From: Hortaea werneckii
Taxonomy: Eukaryota > Ascomycota > Dothideomycetes > Mycosphaerellales > Teratosphaeriaceae
Assembly: GCA_037044905.1 (NCBI GenBank)
Contig: JBAOKB010000170.1
Location: forward strand, 124,001 to 188,000
Direction of reading: 5' to 3'
Length of the DNA: 64,000 nt
Made by a program: the position numbers and the translations under genes. The notes below the pieces were generated by a model that worked only from the letters and a program-made list of their open reading frames with translations, did no database searches and was not told the origin of the DNA. How positions within the stretch are numbered: position 1 is the first letter of the stretch; each line of letters starts with the position of its first letter. This document shows positions 48,004 to 57,961 of the stretch, piece after piece.

Positions 48004-48281
48004 GCGATAGTGGAGCAGGAATCGGAAAGTGGATGGAGTGTTTGAAATCAGAGTGGGTATTCTCAAGAAGTTACGTACTGAATAGACTAAGCTCGCTGGT
48101 GGTAAGAAAGTAAGTGACACGCTACCGCCAGCAGCAGCATGGGGTAGGTAGGAAAGAAAAAGAAGAAGAAAGGAAGTGCTTATGCAGAAGATACCCCCGG
48201 TCGCGCCTCATAATAGTCATGTACAGTTTGAACTGCACTCTCGTCTGTCTCACCGCAATGTCGATTTCTTCGCGTCTTCTC

Positions 48282-49482
48282 TCAACGCAGGATCTGGCCG
48301 CTGCCACGCCCAGTGAGAACCGGACCGTGACCGCTCTCGCCAAGGACCTTCTGAGGGCGAACGGCAGCTGCTTCGTCCGCAAGGGGCATTCTATTCTCCT
48401 TGTCGGCATCCGAGCCCTTCGCGCTGTCCGTCGTCGTTGGAACTTTGTTGTTGGCAAAGGCTTGCACTTTGCTGCCGATGGCCTTCATGTCGGGATCGTC
48501 ATTCTCAGTACCATCTTCCTTCGCCACGTATCTGCTGACCAGCTTCAACACCTCGTCGTCATGCGAAGCCCGACGCAGATTGACCCATTCGCTGTATTCT
48601 CTCCACCACCACGAATGGGTCTCGCCGTCCTTGCCCCTGTACCCAGCAACACCGTTCACAACGCGTGCGGCCCAGGGCTTGTCGACGATGTAGTGCAGAC
48701 ATCTGACTTCTTCGTCGCGCCAGATGTTCGGGTGCCAGTACCGCATAGTCTTCAGGGCGTTGTATTGCCACCCAAGACTCGTCCATCGGTCGCGGAAGTA
48801 GTCGGCAAGGAAATCCTGATCAGGGAATTTGTAGGTGCTAAGCTTGTCGCTGGTGTTGAAGCAGTGGAGCATGTCATCCCACAGCGCCTTTGATGGGTGG
48901 TAGAGGAACATGCCGCCGTTCAGGAGGTGCCAAGTTGGCCTGCTGTCCGGAGTCTGCTGTGTTGGCTTATACAGTGCTTCAGGGTGAGACGTGGGTGTGA
49001 AGGCGCAGTTCTCCTCTCTCCAGTCTGCAGGCGCCCAGGGGTCTCTCTCCAAGGTTGCAGACGCAGGCGTGGTTTGCTGCAAGCCAGTCGTGTGGCAAAC
49101 GCTCAGCTTCAGTGAAGATTTCGTCCATGTTGCGGTAGATGGCCATATCGGCGTCCAGGTAGCATACTGCGTCATATTCAACGCAATCGAAGACGCGCAG
49201 CTTCGTCCAAGTGTCACCGAATCGTTCAGCGATCAATTGAACCTTGACGTCTGCGGGTGGCAAGAGTAGATCAACAGGCTTGAGGATGATGTCGAGTTTG
49301 GGTGCCTCCAACTCAAGAGCACGCACAGCATCCTGTTGCAACCCATCGGTATAATACACCAAGAGCGGATGCCGTGAGCCTTGCTTCTTGAGGGTGTGTG
49401 CTAAGATAAGGACGCCTGCAAGATAAGAGGCTCGAGTGATGAGAGTGGTGTAAGCATACTTCTTCGCCTGTTGAACACCCAT
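48282..49482 (-). CDS. Glycosyltransferase family 8 protein (glycogenin/galactinol-synthase-like), one frame break
   Basis: Sugar-nucleotide-dependent transferase with a GT-A fold. From the ATG at 49482: MGVQQAKKYAYTTLITRASY, an uptake-like LAGVLILAHTLKKQG, and the metal-binding DxD motif as DAD at residues 110-112 (YLDADMAIYRNMDE). Later blocks are LLNGGMFLYHPS, FPDQDFLADYF and LKTMRYWHPNIW, followed by HYIVDKPW. These fit GT8 members close to glycogenin and galactinol synthase. The C-terminal 80 residues are polar and probably disordered. No signal or membrane segment is evident, so it is probably cytosolic. One extra G lies at 49049-49050 on the coding strand, after VCNL; without it the frame is open for 399 residues. 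The acceptor sugar is unknown. Confidence 0.82.
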
Positions 49483-50426
49483 TGTTGCAGTCCTTTGTTG
49501 AAATGAGGATTGATCGAAGGGGATGCAGTAGTGGAAGGGTGTGCAAGAGGTCTGAAGGGGTTAAAAGGGAGTAGAAGAGGCGGTATGGGTTCAACTTCAA
49601 AAGAACTCAACAAAAAAGAGAGCGCCTAGACTTTGCGCTAATGCAGGTACTGATGCTTAACCTGTCGCATATCTCTCGCTTTATCGCCACATGCATTCGA
49701 AGCCTAGATCCTTCTATACATGCTCATGTGACACGAGCTCATCCTTGCTCAAGGTCTCGCCTGCGCTGATCAATACTGAATCGCAGCGTAATGGTGATGC
49801 AGTGAAGGTCTTGTGCCGTGTGCACCGTCAATTGGGCAGCTGCGATCAGCTGCACTAGGAAGTACGAGAAGAGGCAACCGGCTTGGCTTCCGTCGAACAT
49901 CTATAGGGTACCACCATGAGAATGTCTACCTGGGTAGAGCCAGGCCGCGATTGAAGCCCTGCAGCTTACCTCGGCGCTTTGAGCAACAACAAAGAATCGG
50001 CTACGGTACCAGGATACCTTCGTTGGGACACGGCAAGTTTTCTTTGTTGTTTCCGAAGACTTGTCGGGCTCCACATGCCGTCCGTCTTTTAGCTCTACAC
50101 ATCCCTTTTAGCCAGGTTGGCAGTCTTAGGCAGCAATTGTGCAACGAAAGGATCTAATGCAATGACAGAACCATAGGGCGTAGCCATTGTCTCCTAAGAG
50201 ACTGTGCGATCTGTTCGCAGCCTTTATTTCAGATCATCATTGTTTGAAAGAGGACGAGCAATGTCCTTGCCGAGTGCTCTATTGAGTTGAAGTATGTCGT
50301 ATTGGGCCTACTTCGCCTTGACTTCTCGCGTGCAAGACTGTCAATACCAACCTTGCCAATTGCCGCCTTCACACCCTGAAAAAAAGGGACAGCTTGGCAC
50401 CGTTGTTTAAAAGGCTTCGCCTTCAG

Positions 50427-50517
50427 CGGCTCTTATCGTTCTCGAAAATGATTGGAACTCGGACTTGAGAACTTTGGCTCGGATTTACGAATCATTTTCG
50501 AGAACGGATAAGAGCCG
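50427..50517. repeat. Imperfect inverted repeat, 27/28-base arms
   Basis: The left arm (50427-50453, starting CGGCTCTTATC) is the reverse complement of the right arm (50490-50517) except for one extra base in the right arm. The 36-base loop has no clear structure. Perfect pairing over nearly 30 bases is far beyond chance in a sequence of this size. It could be a small MITE remnant, a transcribed hairpin, or a structure-forming site. Confidence 0.85.
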
Positions 50518-51101
50518 ATCAAATTCCGTATCTCATGCCGGTAGTGAAAATATAGAGCAAAGTTAGAAGCGTACTAGTTGAAGGCTCTCCCCGAGGAAAG
50601 CACATGTGTCCCCTACCTTGGTATCAGGGTATAGAAAATCATGTCCACTTCAAGCACCGCATCTGGGAGCCGCCACCGTTGTTATTTTCTTCTTATCACG
50701 ATGATTGGCCGGCGAAAGATGGTTGTACATACATACACCTTGTTCTCGCATCACGCACGCCACGACGAAACAGCGACGGAAGACGAGGAAGGTTTGATGG
50801 TCCATCCCCCAAAGCAAGCCACATCCTTCGTCTAGAAGCCAAACCCAACTTCACCTTGCCAAAACATTGTTTGCAAACTTGACAAGGCTCCTTCAACCTG
50901 TGAATACTTGCAATCAATGCCTACACAAACGAACCGTGCTCTTCCGTCCCGGGATTGCATGGCTCCAAAATTCTCCCGACGCCTGTCGCCACCCAACGCC
51001 CATTCCCAACGACGTTTGCACCAGCAGCTGCGTATCCTACCGGGTAAGGTAACGTTGGCGGGCCCAAAAAATTTGTTCCCGTACCATATCCGGGAACGGG
51101 C

Positions 51102-51106
51102 AAAAA
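51102..51106 (-). terminator. Pol III terminator of tRNA-Gly
   Basis: Five T on the minus strand, three bases after the end of the tRNA-Gly gene, as expected for RNA polymerase III termination. Inferred from position. Confidence 0.65.
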
Positions 51107-51108
51107 GA

Positions 51109-51211
51109 TGCGGCCGCCGAGACTCGAACTCGGTCCTCGAGCATTTTCGACCTATGATAGGCTGCCACTGCGACATGGGAAGCTCGAATTCTACCCTTGA
51201 ACTACGGCCGC
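51109..51211 (-). tRNA. tRNA-Gly (anticodon CCC) with a 32-base intron
   Basis: On the minus strand the acceptor stem GCGGCCG (51211-51205) pairs with CGGCCGC (51116-51110), with discriminator A at 51109. The D arm is GTTC...GAAT and the T arm is CCGAG TTCGAGT CTCGG. The anticodon stem CGAGC pairs with GCTCG, and the loop reads TTCCCA before the intron, so the anticodon CCC is at 51179-51177. The intron of about 32 bases sits one base after the anticodon, the canonical eukaryotic position. The spliced length is 71 bases, usual for tRNA-Gly. Confidence 0.93.
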
Positions 51212-51473
51212 TATGCTTATTAATGACCTAAAAGGGTTTCAATTTTGCAATATATATGGTGTTTCCATTGCCGAGGACGATCCAGACCCGGCTTCAAAAG
51301 CTACCTAGGTACCAGACTCCATCGTGACGTTTCGTGGGGCTGAAAGCGCGATAGTTGATGTACCTGCTGTAGTAGCTGAACTGTTCAAACGCGCAACCAT
51401 CTGGCTTCACCTTTGCAGGAAATCTCTAATCCGAGTTATCCTGCCAGGCAACTCTCAAACAAGATTGTGCAAC
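51212..51473. promoter_or_regulatory. Spacer between tRNA-Gly and GET4
   Basis: 262 bases separate the 5' end of the minus-strand tRNA gene from the GET4 start codon. It must hold the GET4 promoter and leader. Confidence 0.45.
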
Positions 51474-52517
51474 ATGTCTGCAAAGATCCAAAAGGTGCTC
51501 GGCCGCCAGAAGTCAAGGTAGGCCTGTTTTACTCTAGCTCGTAGCGAACTCACTGACTTACCCCGACACAGGATTGAAGAGGGAGACTATTACGAAGCAC
51601 ACCAGCAGCTGCGAACCATTGCCAACCGATATGTCAAGTCGCAAGACTACACCTCCGCGATCGATCTACTCTCCTCCGGAGCCTCATTGCTGCTGAAAGC
51701 TGGCCAAGGTGGCTCCGGTGCCGACCTCTGCAATTACCTTATCGAAGTGTACCAAAAAGCAGAGGTGAAGTCGGATACTGCGAACAAGGCCCGGATAGTA
51801 ACACTGCTGAGGTCATTCCCACCGAATGAGCCCGGCAAGAAGAGGTTCGTGGGTGGGATAACGGAGTGGTCAACCAAGAACAGCGAGTTCCCATCTGGCG
51901 ACCCAGAGCTACACCATGTGATCGGCAGTCTATACGCAGAGGAGGGTGAGGTCTACGATGCAGAGAGGCATCTAACACTGGGCACTTCGGACTCGGCACA
52001 AGTCTTCAGCGATCTGGAATACGAGTGGTATGCTTCGGACGAACCCTCCACGGCCCCGGCGTACGCAGCCCGAGCGGTCTTCCCGTACCTCTTGGTAGGG
52101 AACACGCGAGCGGCGAACAAGGCGCTGCTTCTCTTCACCAGCAAGCTCTCCACTTCGCATCCAGGACTTGGAGTTCAAAGCATATCCTCGCCTAGCTCCG
52201 ACATTCGCATCTACCCGTCGCTTCCACTGCTGAATTTCCTCGGCCTACTCCTCCTCGCTGTTCAGCGCGGAGGCTCTGATCTGTTCAAGCAGCTCAAATC
52301 TCATTACGCCCAACACCTCAAAGAGGCTGGGTGGGAAGAGCCGCTGGCTCAGATCGGCGAGATGTACTTCGGCATCAAGATCCCATCACAGAGCAACCCC
52401 ATGTTCGACATGATGAGCAGCATGTTCATGGGCGGCAACAACCCTTTTGCGGCGAAGAAGAAGGAACAGAAGAGCGTGGGCGCTGCGGCACCGGCGCCAC
52501 CGCCAGCTGTCGATTGA
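51474..52517 (+). CDS. GET4: GET4, tail-anchored protein insertion factor
   Basis: Cytosolic helical-repeat protein that, with Get5, passes tail-anchored membrane proteins from Sgt2 to the Get3 ATPase for insertion into the ER. Two exons: 51474-51517 (MSAKIQKVLGRQKSR) and 51572-52517, total 329 residues, matching the Get4/DUF410 family. Conserved parts are EEGDYYEAHQQLRTIANRYV and YTSAIDLLSSGASLLLKAGQ, then SGADLCNYLIEVY and GDPELHHVIGSLYAEEGEVYDAERH, and later SLPLLNFLGLLLLAVQRG. The C-terminal end is MFDMMSSMFMGGNNPF followed by a lysine and alanine/proline stretch. Junction phase is correct and there is no frame break. Confidence 0.94.
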
Positions 52518-54315
52518 TCGTTTCTGCATTAGATACCCTAACAACAATACGCCAACACGTGAAAGAATGTCTCCACATACATGCGCACACTGCATTTACA
52601 TGATGCTTCTCCCGTGCTTTATTCTTCGGACGCGGCCGTACCACCGCGGCAGGCGCGCTCAAAAGCCCGCTCATCACAGGTAGCTCTATGTACAGCCATC
52701 CCACTAGTGAGACCAGCGCACCTTGAAGACCAGCCCCCGCGCTAGCCTGGTGATCCAGTGTGTCGCATCCCAAATAAAGATCATGGTTACCCATCGCTCT
52801 CTTTGCACTCTCTTCTTTCCCACGATTTCTTACCTTGCAGCGAACTCGGCCGATCTCTCGTACGAAGTGGATTATTACGTCGAAGGTTGCCCGTGCTACT
52901 AGCCTGTGTCTCTGTTAAAGCTCGCAAAGTGCTGCCTAAATCCTACGCGAAAGCGAGAATATGTATAGAATCATCTAGACGGTCTACGAGTCGACAAAAG
53001 CAAAGTTAGCCGCTAATACCCAAAGATGTCAACCACATGCCTAACGCTTCATGACCTTCGCCTCCTCCTGGAGACAGGAGAGGTTCAGCCAAGTCCGATC
53101 GAACCCATCTCGAACGGCGCATGGCAACAGCATAAGATCCTGGGCGTTGCTCCCGTGCAACGACCACCAAAGGACAACGAAGACCAAAACCTCGAGGAAG
53201 ACACATTGCCTTCGTCAAGTCGGGACAAACGCCGAGATTCTGGTGCATGCGCTTAAAGCGATTACTATCACCCGATGTACGAAGACGACTTGAACTATCC
53301 AATTCACTCCCGGAGTATTTCGCTCAAAGCTTTGTGATGGGATTTGGGGAGAAAGCGAGGTCGAATTGCGATGCTATCGTTGACTTGCAAGCATCATGGG
53401 TCTGAAATCCGCCCTGGAGAAATCTTTAGAAGGAAAGCTTTGCCCCAACAACGACGCTTGCAGTTGCCATTTACCGACGATGCGAGAATGGAGCGTGTAT
53501 CGCGAGGTCACTGCACAGGAATAGGATCGATAGGGACTCACAGACGGAAAGCGTAAGCAGGTGTTACGCAGGTCCAAGAGGTCGGTAGCAAAGCTTGGGC
53601 GACCCAGTCCGACCACGATCAGAACACCCTTTGGACCTCTGGCGGCTATTGTGATATCCCGAGGTGACAGCATCGACAAACGTGGGAGAGCGCCATTCAG
53701 CTCTTGAACACATCGAAGATCGCCACTGACGACGCAGTGGTAGCGGACGGATGAGTGTGGACAACATCATGAGTCTCCCTATCTATGTATGCTATATATG
53801 ACGACCAACTCATCTTTCCACTTCTCAGGATCCCCGTCGTTTCTTGTAATTGCGCGCTCAATTCTGATGAGACGTTGTACCTTTCCCAGCTCCTCCGCGT
53901 GGAGCTGCTACAGCTGCTGGCCAAGCTGGGAGCTTTGGTCTTTGGCACGCCAGAATTAGGTCGGACAGCGGAATCGAAACAGCCACATGGGCTCGCCCTC
54001 TCGATATGCATGGTCGCCTAATCAATGGCATGCCGAAGCATACGACCAAGATGGTCATAGGATCAGGCTTCGGCGATCTCAGCGTTCAATGGGTGACGCG
54101 GTGTATCCCGTCGACCGCCCATTGACACCCATAGTGCCCATATCCAAATTTTGACTTATCGATCGTTCGTCATGAACCCCACAATCCTCAAAACAAGTCC
54201 CACAGATCCCAAAATTGCCACACTTCCGCGTCGCCTAAAGAGGAGCGCGAGTTTTCCCAAAGTAGACCGGAGAAGCCACGGCGGTACAGCATCCAAAATC
54301 GCCCATCCTCTCTCC
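52518..54315. other. Convergent intergenic region, no supportable gene
   Basis: About 1.8 kb between the GET4 and WDR70 stop codons. Open frames of 60-120 codons occur on both strands, but none has a domain, a credible start or joinable exons. Confidence 0.5.
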
Positions 54316-56070
54316 TCAACGCCTCGCCTTCTTCTTCTCCGGCCCCCCTTCCTCCTCATCGCTCAAATCGGCATAAACAGCCTCAGGCTGCGTATCCTTC
54401 CACGCATTGGTAAAGAGCGGATCATTCTTCGCCTTGTCCGCATACTTCAGCAGCGCCTCGCGCGGATCCTCGTCCCGGAGCGACGACAGCGGGATCTGGT
54501 TGCGCACGTAGTCCTGGTCTGGGTTGCCCTTGGCGAAGGGCGTTTGGGCGGGGACTTGAGGTCGGCGCGGGTCCCGGCTTTTGCCGGAGGCGGTGAGGCC
54601 GACGGTCGGGTGGCGGCTGGCGTAGCTTGTGGATGATGGGGTGGGCCCGCCGGGGACGATGACGGAGTCGTTCGAGAGCCCGTGTGTGAGGTCCATGGTG
54701 AAGTTGGGGTCGTCGTCGATGTGGCGGCGTTTGGGGGCGCGGGACATGACGGTTTTGGCGCCGTTGGAGGAGGTGTTGGGGTTGTAGAGGACGTGGACTT
54801 CGGAGTTGGCGGAGCCTGTGACTATTTGGTTGAGCTTGGGGTGCCATTCGGCAGTGATGAGTGGCGATCCTGGTGTCACGGCTGTTACGAGTTCCGGTTT
54901 CAGCGTAGCCGGGTTAAGAATGTGGAGGTGGCCTGTTTCTGAGCCCGTAATGATACTGCTGGAGTTGGGTGAGAAGCGGATGCTGCTGGTAGGGTACTGC
55001 GCAGACGTAGACGCATGCGATACGGTGTTGATTGGTTGTTTGAACTTCCGCGTATCCCACACCTTGATCGTATCGTCGCCTCCTTTGGTAACCACAAGTC
55101 TTCCATCGGCACTGATGTCTAGTCCTCCAGTCCATGTATTAGCGGCATGGGCGTCTCTGACTTCCGCCGCTGGTCTACTGAATGGTCCTTCACCACTCCA
55201 CATGACCAGACTGCCGTCAAGCGCCGCTGAGACTAGAACATTACTTCCACCTTGCATTGGTGAACCCCACGCCACGGCCGTCATGCGAGACCGTCCAGCG
55301 GAGCCGGCGGCTTTCGACTTATGCACAATGACCTCCTTCTGAGATCGCGAGTGGTTGATATCCCATATTCTGAGCGTGCTGTCGGTACCAGCCGTTACGC
55401 ACAGATTACGGTCCGTCGGATGCCATGTACCGGTGGTGATTTCCGATATGTGACCCTTGGTGTTGTGCATGTCGCGCAGATACATATCGCCCTTGACAAA
55501 TTCCGTGAGCACATCGCCGTCTCGAGAAAGGATCTTTGCCTGGGGTAATGCAGTCGCGACCAATATATGGCCAGCTGAAAGCGGGTTGAAGAGTGCTTGG
55601 TGCACGGGATGCGTTTCCACGTTTGCTGAGCTCTTAGTCGCAGTAGGATCGACGCTCTTGAACGCTCTTATTGTAGTGGGTGTCATGGATGCAAAATCGT
55701 GGAACTTGAGAGTACAGTCCATTCCACCTGACACCAATCTAGCACCAGATGGATCTAAAGTGACTGCTGTGACTGCTCGTTCGTGTGTTTTCATGACCAT
55801 CTCATGTGATATAGGATATTCATCATCCTCATCGTCGTCGTCGTCATCGTCATCATCATCGTCGTCGTCGTCTTCATCGTCGCTGTCGTCCTGATGTCTA
55901 CCCGCCTTGCCATTTTGTGCACCTGCCCCCGACGCATTGGCATCCGTCCGCTTACTCAAGTCCACCTGTTTCTGCACATTTGCTTCTCTTGTCTGCTTGC
56001 CGAATGATTCTGTGCCCAAGAATTGTCGCAGCTCGTCATTGCCTTCGACCTCAAGCTCTGGGTCATCCAT
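54316..56070 (-). CDS. WD-repeat protein, WDR70 homologue
   Basis: Beta-propeller protein of the WDR70 group, which in fission yeast and animals works with CUL4-DDB1 in DNA damage response. The ATG at 56070 (MDDPELEVEGNDELRQFLGT) gives 584 residues; the frame extends 19 codons further upstream without a clear start, so a small upstream exon is possible. SFGKQ is the family motif. An acidic tract of about 20 Asp/Glu residues follows (55810-55895). At least five WD units are visible: RAVTAVTLDPSGARLVSGGMD, TLRIWDINHS, LVSAALDGSLVMWSGEG, GDDTIKVWDTRKF and IRFSPNSSSIITGSETGHLHI. After the propeller comes a conserved C-terminal stretch (EDPREALLKYADKAKNDPLF) and an acidic/basic tail. No frame break. 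Confidence 0.85.
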   Translation of the reverse strand: MDDPELEVEGNDELRQFLGTESFGKQTREANVQKQVDLSKRTDANASGAGAQNGKAGRHQDDSDDEDDDDDDDDDDDDDDEDDEYPISHEMVMKTHERAVTAVTLDPSGARLVSGGMDCTLKFHDFASMTPTTIRAFKSVDPTATKSSANVETHPVHQALFNPLSAGHILVATALPQAKILSRDGDVLTEFVKGDMYLRDMHNTKGHISEITTGTWHPTDRNLCVTAGTDSTLRIWDINHSRSQKEVIVHKSKAAGSAGRSRMTAVAWGSPMQGGSNVLVSAALDGSLVMWSGEGPFSRPAAEVRDAHAANTWTGGLDISADGRLVVTKGGDDTIKVWDTRKFKQPINTVSHASTSAQYPTSSIRFSPNSSSIITGSETGHLHILNPATLKPELVTAVTPGSPLITAEWHPKLNQIVTGSANSEVHVLYNPNTSSNGAKTVMSRAPKRRHIDDDPNFTMDLTHGLSNDSVIVPGGPTPSSTSYASRHPTVGLTASGKSRDPRRPQVPAQTPFAKGNPDQDYVRNQIPLSSLRDEDPREALLKYADKAKNDPLFTNAWKDTQPEAVYADLSDEEEGGPEKKKARR

Positions 56071-56614
56071 TTTGCGAATTGGGCCGGAATGTTTACAGGA
56101 AGAGAATGTGAACGAGGTCAGAAGCAATGCGACTTACTGTTCGGACGTTGTACTACGATGCCGAGCGCGCTTCTATGCTCTTCCTCAGACGTCAGGCTAC
56201 CTGGAGAGTTGCTGTATGAAATGGTGAAGGCGATGGGGACTGGAGAGCAAGGCAATGCTTCGCGGACGATTCCGCGGTATCTGAATTTGAGTCATGCAAG
56301 TCGATGCTTATCCAGCACTGACTCGAACAATATTTCTGGGCATTACTGCTACTTCACAAATAAAGAAAGGACTTGTGATCATTGACTTTCATTGGATTCA
56401 CTTGTCTGACAATGTACTAGATGGTACCATGGGTAAAATTAGGTATCATAGGCTTCAGCCAAGACTTCTTCCTGCTTTGCTCCAGCCGCCAGCCAACTTT
56501 GAGAGCTTCCATGCCAGCGAGCAATTGAACATGCTGTTGGCTGATCTTCCATCGCCTGTGCTGATCGAAAATAAGTCATTGAATTTGGTAAACCGAAAGG
56601 TAACACGCCCATAT
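56071..56614. other. Spacer between BMT2 and WDR70
   Basis: Both genes run on the minus strand, so this holds the BMT2 3' end and the WDR70 promoter. A GT-AG-compatible element just upstream of the WDR70 start (a GTAAGT near 56137) could be an intron in the leader. Confidence 0.4.
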
Positions 56615-57538
56615 TCAAGAGGGGCGAAGCACAACACTAAAATTGTTTCGGTTCCCACCCGGGTTAACCTCCTCCTTGTGAAAGCTTTGATTGTCCGGAG
56701 TTGGCTCATCTCTCAATTGCCATAAAGTATATATGAGCTTGTGGGTATGCTTGAAGCGGAGAAGGATGTAGCCGAGGCTAGCCATAATACACGTCAGACG
56801 TTCCTCGTTCATGTACCTTGAGTTGAAGATACAGGGTGCTGGGAGCACCAGGAAAAGCGCAGGGAATGGCGTCTTGGTATCATTTACAGGCGCAGTACTG
56901 CCTTCAGTACGGAGGAATTGGCAGGTCCGCCTCAGCATTTCGCCTCTCCCTTCGGCGTCTGGAACGTAGTTGAGTACCAGTGAGAGTGAGATGATGTCGA
57001 AACGCTCGCTGTCAGACGATGGCAATGGGCGATCCATGAAATCTTGTTGCTTGATGCCTTCAGCCTGTGAGTTCAGGTCGATCCGCTCAATGTCGAACAT
57101 GCCCGATTTGGAACAAGCATTTTTCGTGGATAAAGCCCCAACCTCAAGAAGTCTTAGCTTTGATGAGTTGACCTGTGTTGAATTAGACATTGACTTCAGC
57201 CATTCCATGAGAACCACTGAAGAGTCTCCGCCACGATCCTTTGCCTGGCCCTGGATGCTGGCTTGCTGATAGCTCTCCAGCCCTCCAAACTCCTCGATCC
57301 GCTTCTTCAACTCCGTCACCCCCTCATGATCCCCTAGAGCTTCTGCTTTCGCGAGCTCCTTATTGAGCTGGTGGTGCGTCCTAATCAGTTGGCGGGTCTT
57401 CTCAGCGGAGAGAGCAGCTATGGGCTTCTTGGCCAGTGGTGGGCGGCCTTTGGAAATTCCAGATGCGCCATTCTTCCTTGAAAAGCCGGCAGCGGCTCCC
57501 AGCTTCGTCGTTGTAGTTGGCTTCTTAGTTTTCGACAT
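56615..57538 (-). CDS. BMT2: 25S rRNA adenine-N1 methyltransferase BMT2
   Basis: Nucleolar SAM-dependent methyltransferase that in yeast makes m1A at position 2142 of 25S rRNA. One exon of 307 residues, intact. The first 45 residues are basic (MSKTKKPTTTTKLG, KGRPPLAKKP), as expected for nucleolar targeting. A helical segment follows (TRQLIRTHHQLNKELAKAEA, then GLESYQQASIQGQ). The methyltransferase part has LRLLEVGALSTKNACSKSGM as the SAM-binding loop, IDLNSQ as the acidic end of the next strand, QQDFMDRPLP, and FDIISLSLVLNYVPDAEGRG, the family signature. It is divergent from UFD1 and tandem with WDR70. Confidence 0.93.
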   Translation of the reverse strand: MSKTKKPTTTTKLGAAAGFSRKNGASGISKGRPPLAKKPIAALSAEKTRQLIRTHHQLNKELAKAEALGDHEGVTELKKRIEEFGGLESYQQASIQGQAKDRGGDSSVVLMEWLKSMSNSTQVNSSKLRLLEVGALSTKNACSKSGMFDIERIDLNSQAEGIKQQDFMDRPLPSSDSERFDIISLSLVLNYVPDAEGRGEMLRRTCQFLRTEGSTAPVNDTKTPFPALFLVLPAPCIFNSRYMNEERLTCIMASLGYILLRFKHTHKLIYTLWQLRDEPTPDNQSFHKEEVNPGGNRNNFSVVLRPS

Positions 57539-57961
57539 GGTAGCTGTCCACGAGAATTCCGATTTGCTCGGCGCTCGTTATAAACGGCCCCAGGAGGTTG
57601 TGTGCAACAGCGAGTAGCCGTAATAGTCCGACACGTTGCAAACTTGCTTCAGAAGTGACATGGTTGCAAGAGCTGTGCGTCACGCGACGGCGTCCAGCAT
57701 GTTGCAAAGTAGGCGCAAAATCGAGCAGTCGTGCCTACCTATTTGGTTCGAACTCCGCAGCTCTGCCAGTATTTTGAGGCCTCAGGCATCAACTGATAAG
57801 CTGATAAGCAGAAGTCCGCTTCCAGGTTGTCGTCACTGGTCTTCGTGAAGCTCGGAGCATCGAAGCGAGCGCAGTCACCTTCACAAGCAGGCGAGCAGAC
57901 ACATGTCTTGACCAATCCATCCTGAATCTCCTCCTGCTCCTACACCTACAGCAGCATCAGC
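57539..57961. promoter_or_regulatory. Divergent promoter of BMT2 and UFD1
   Basis: 423 bases between the two start codons. The part next to UFD1 is pyrimidine-rich on the plus strand. No named motif stands out. Confidence 0.5.

Larger units (their letters stand above)
49483..51108. other. Intergenic region with a hairpin element
   Basis: About 1.6 kb upstream of the GT8 gene. No protein gene is supportable. It contains the inverted repeat at 50427-50517 and, at its right end, the 3' flank of tRNA-Gly. Confidence 0.5.
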
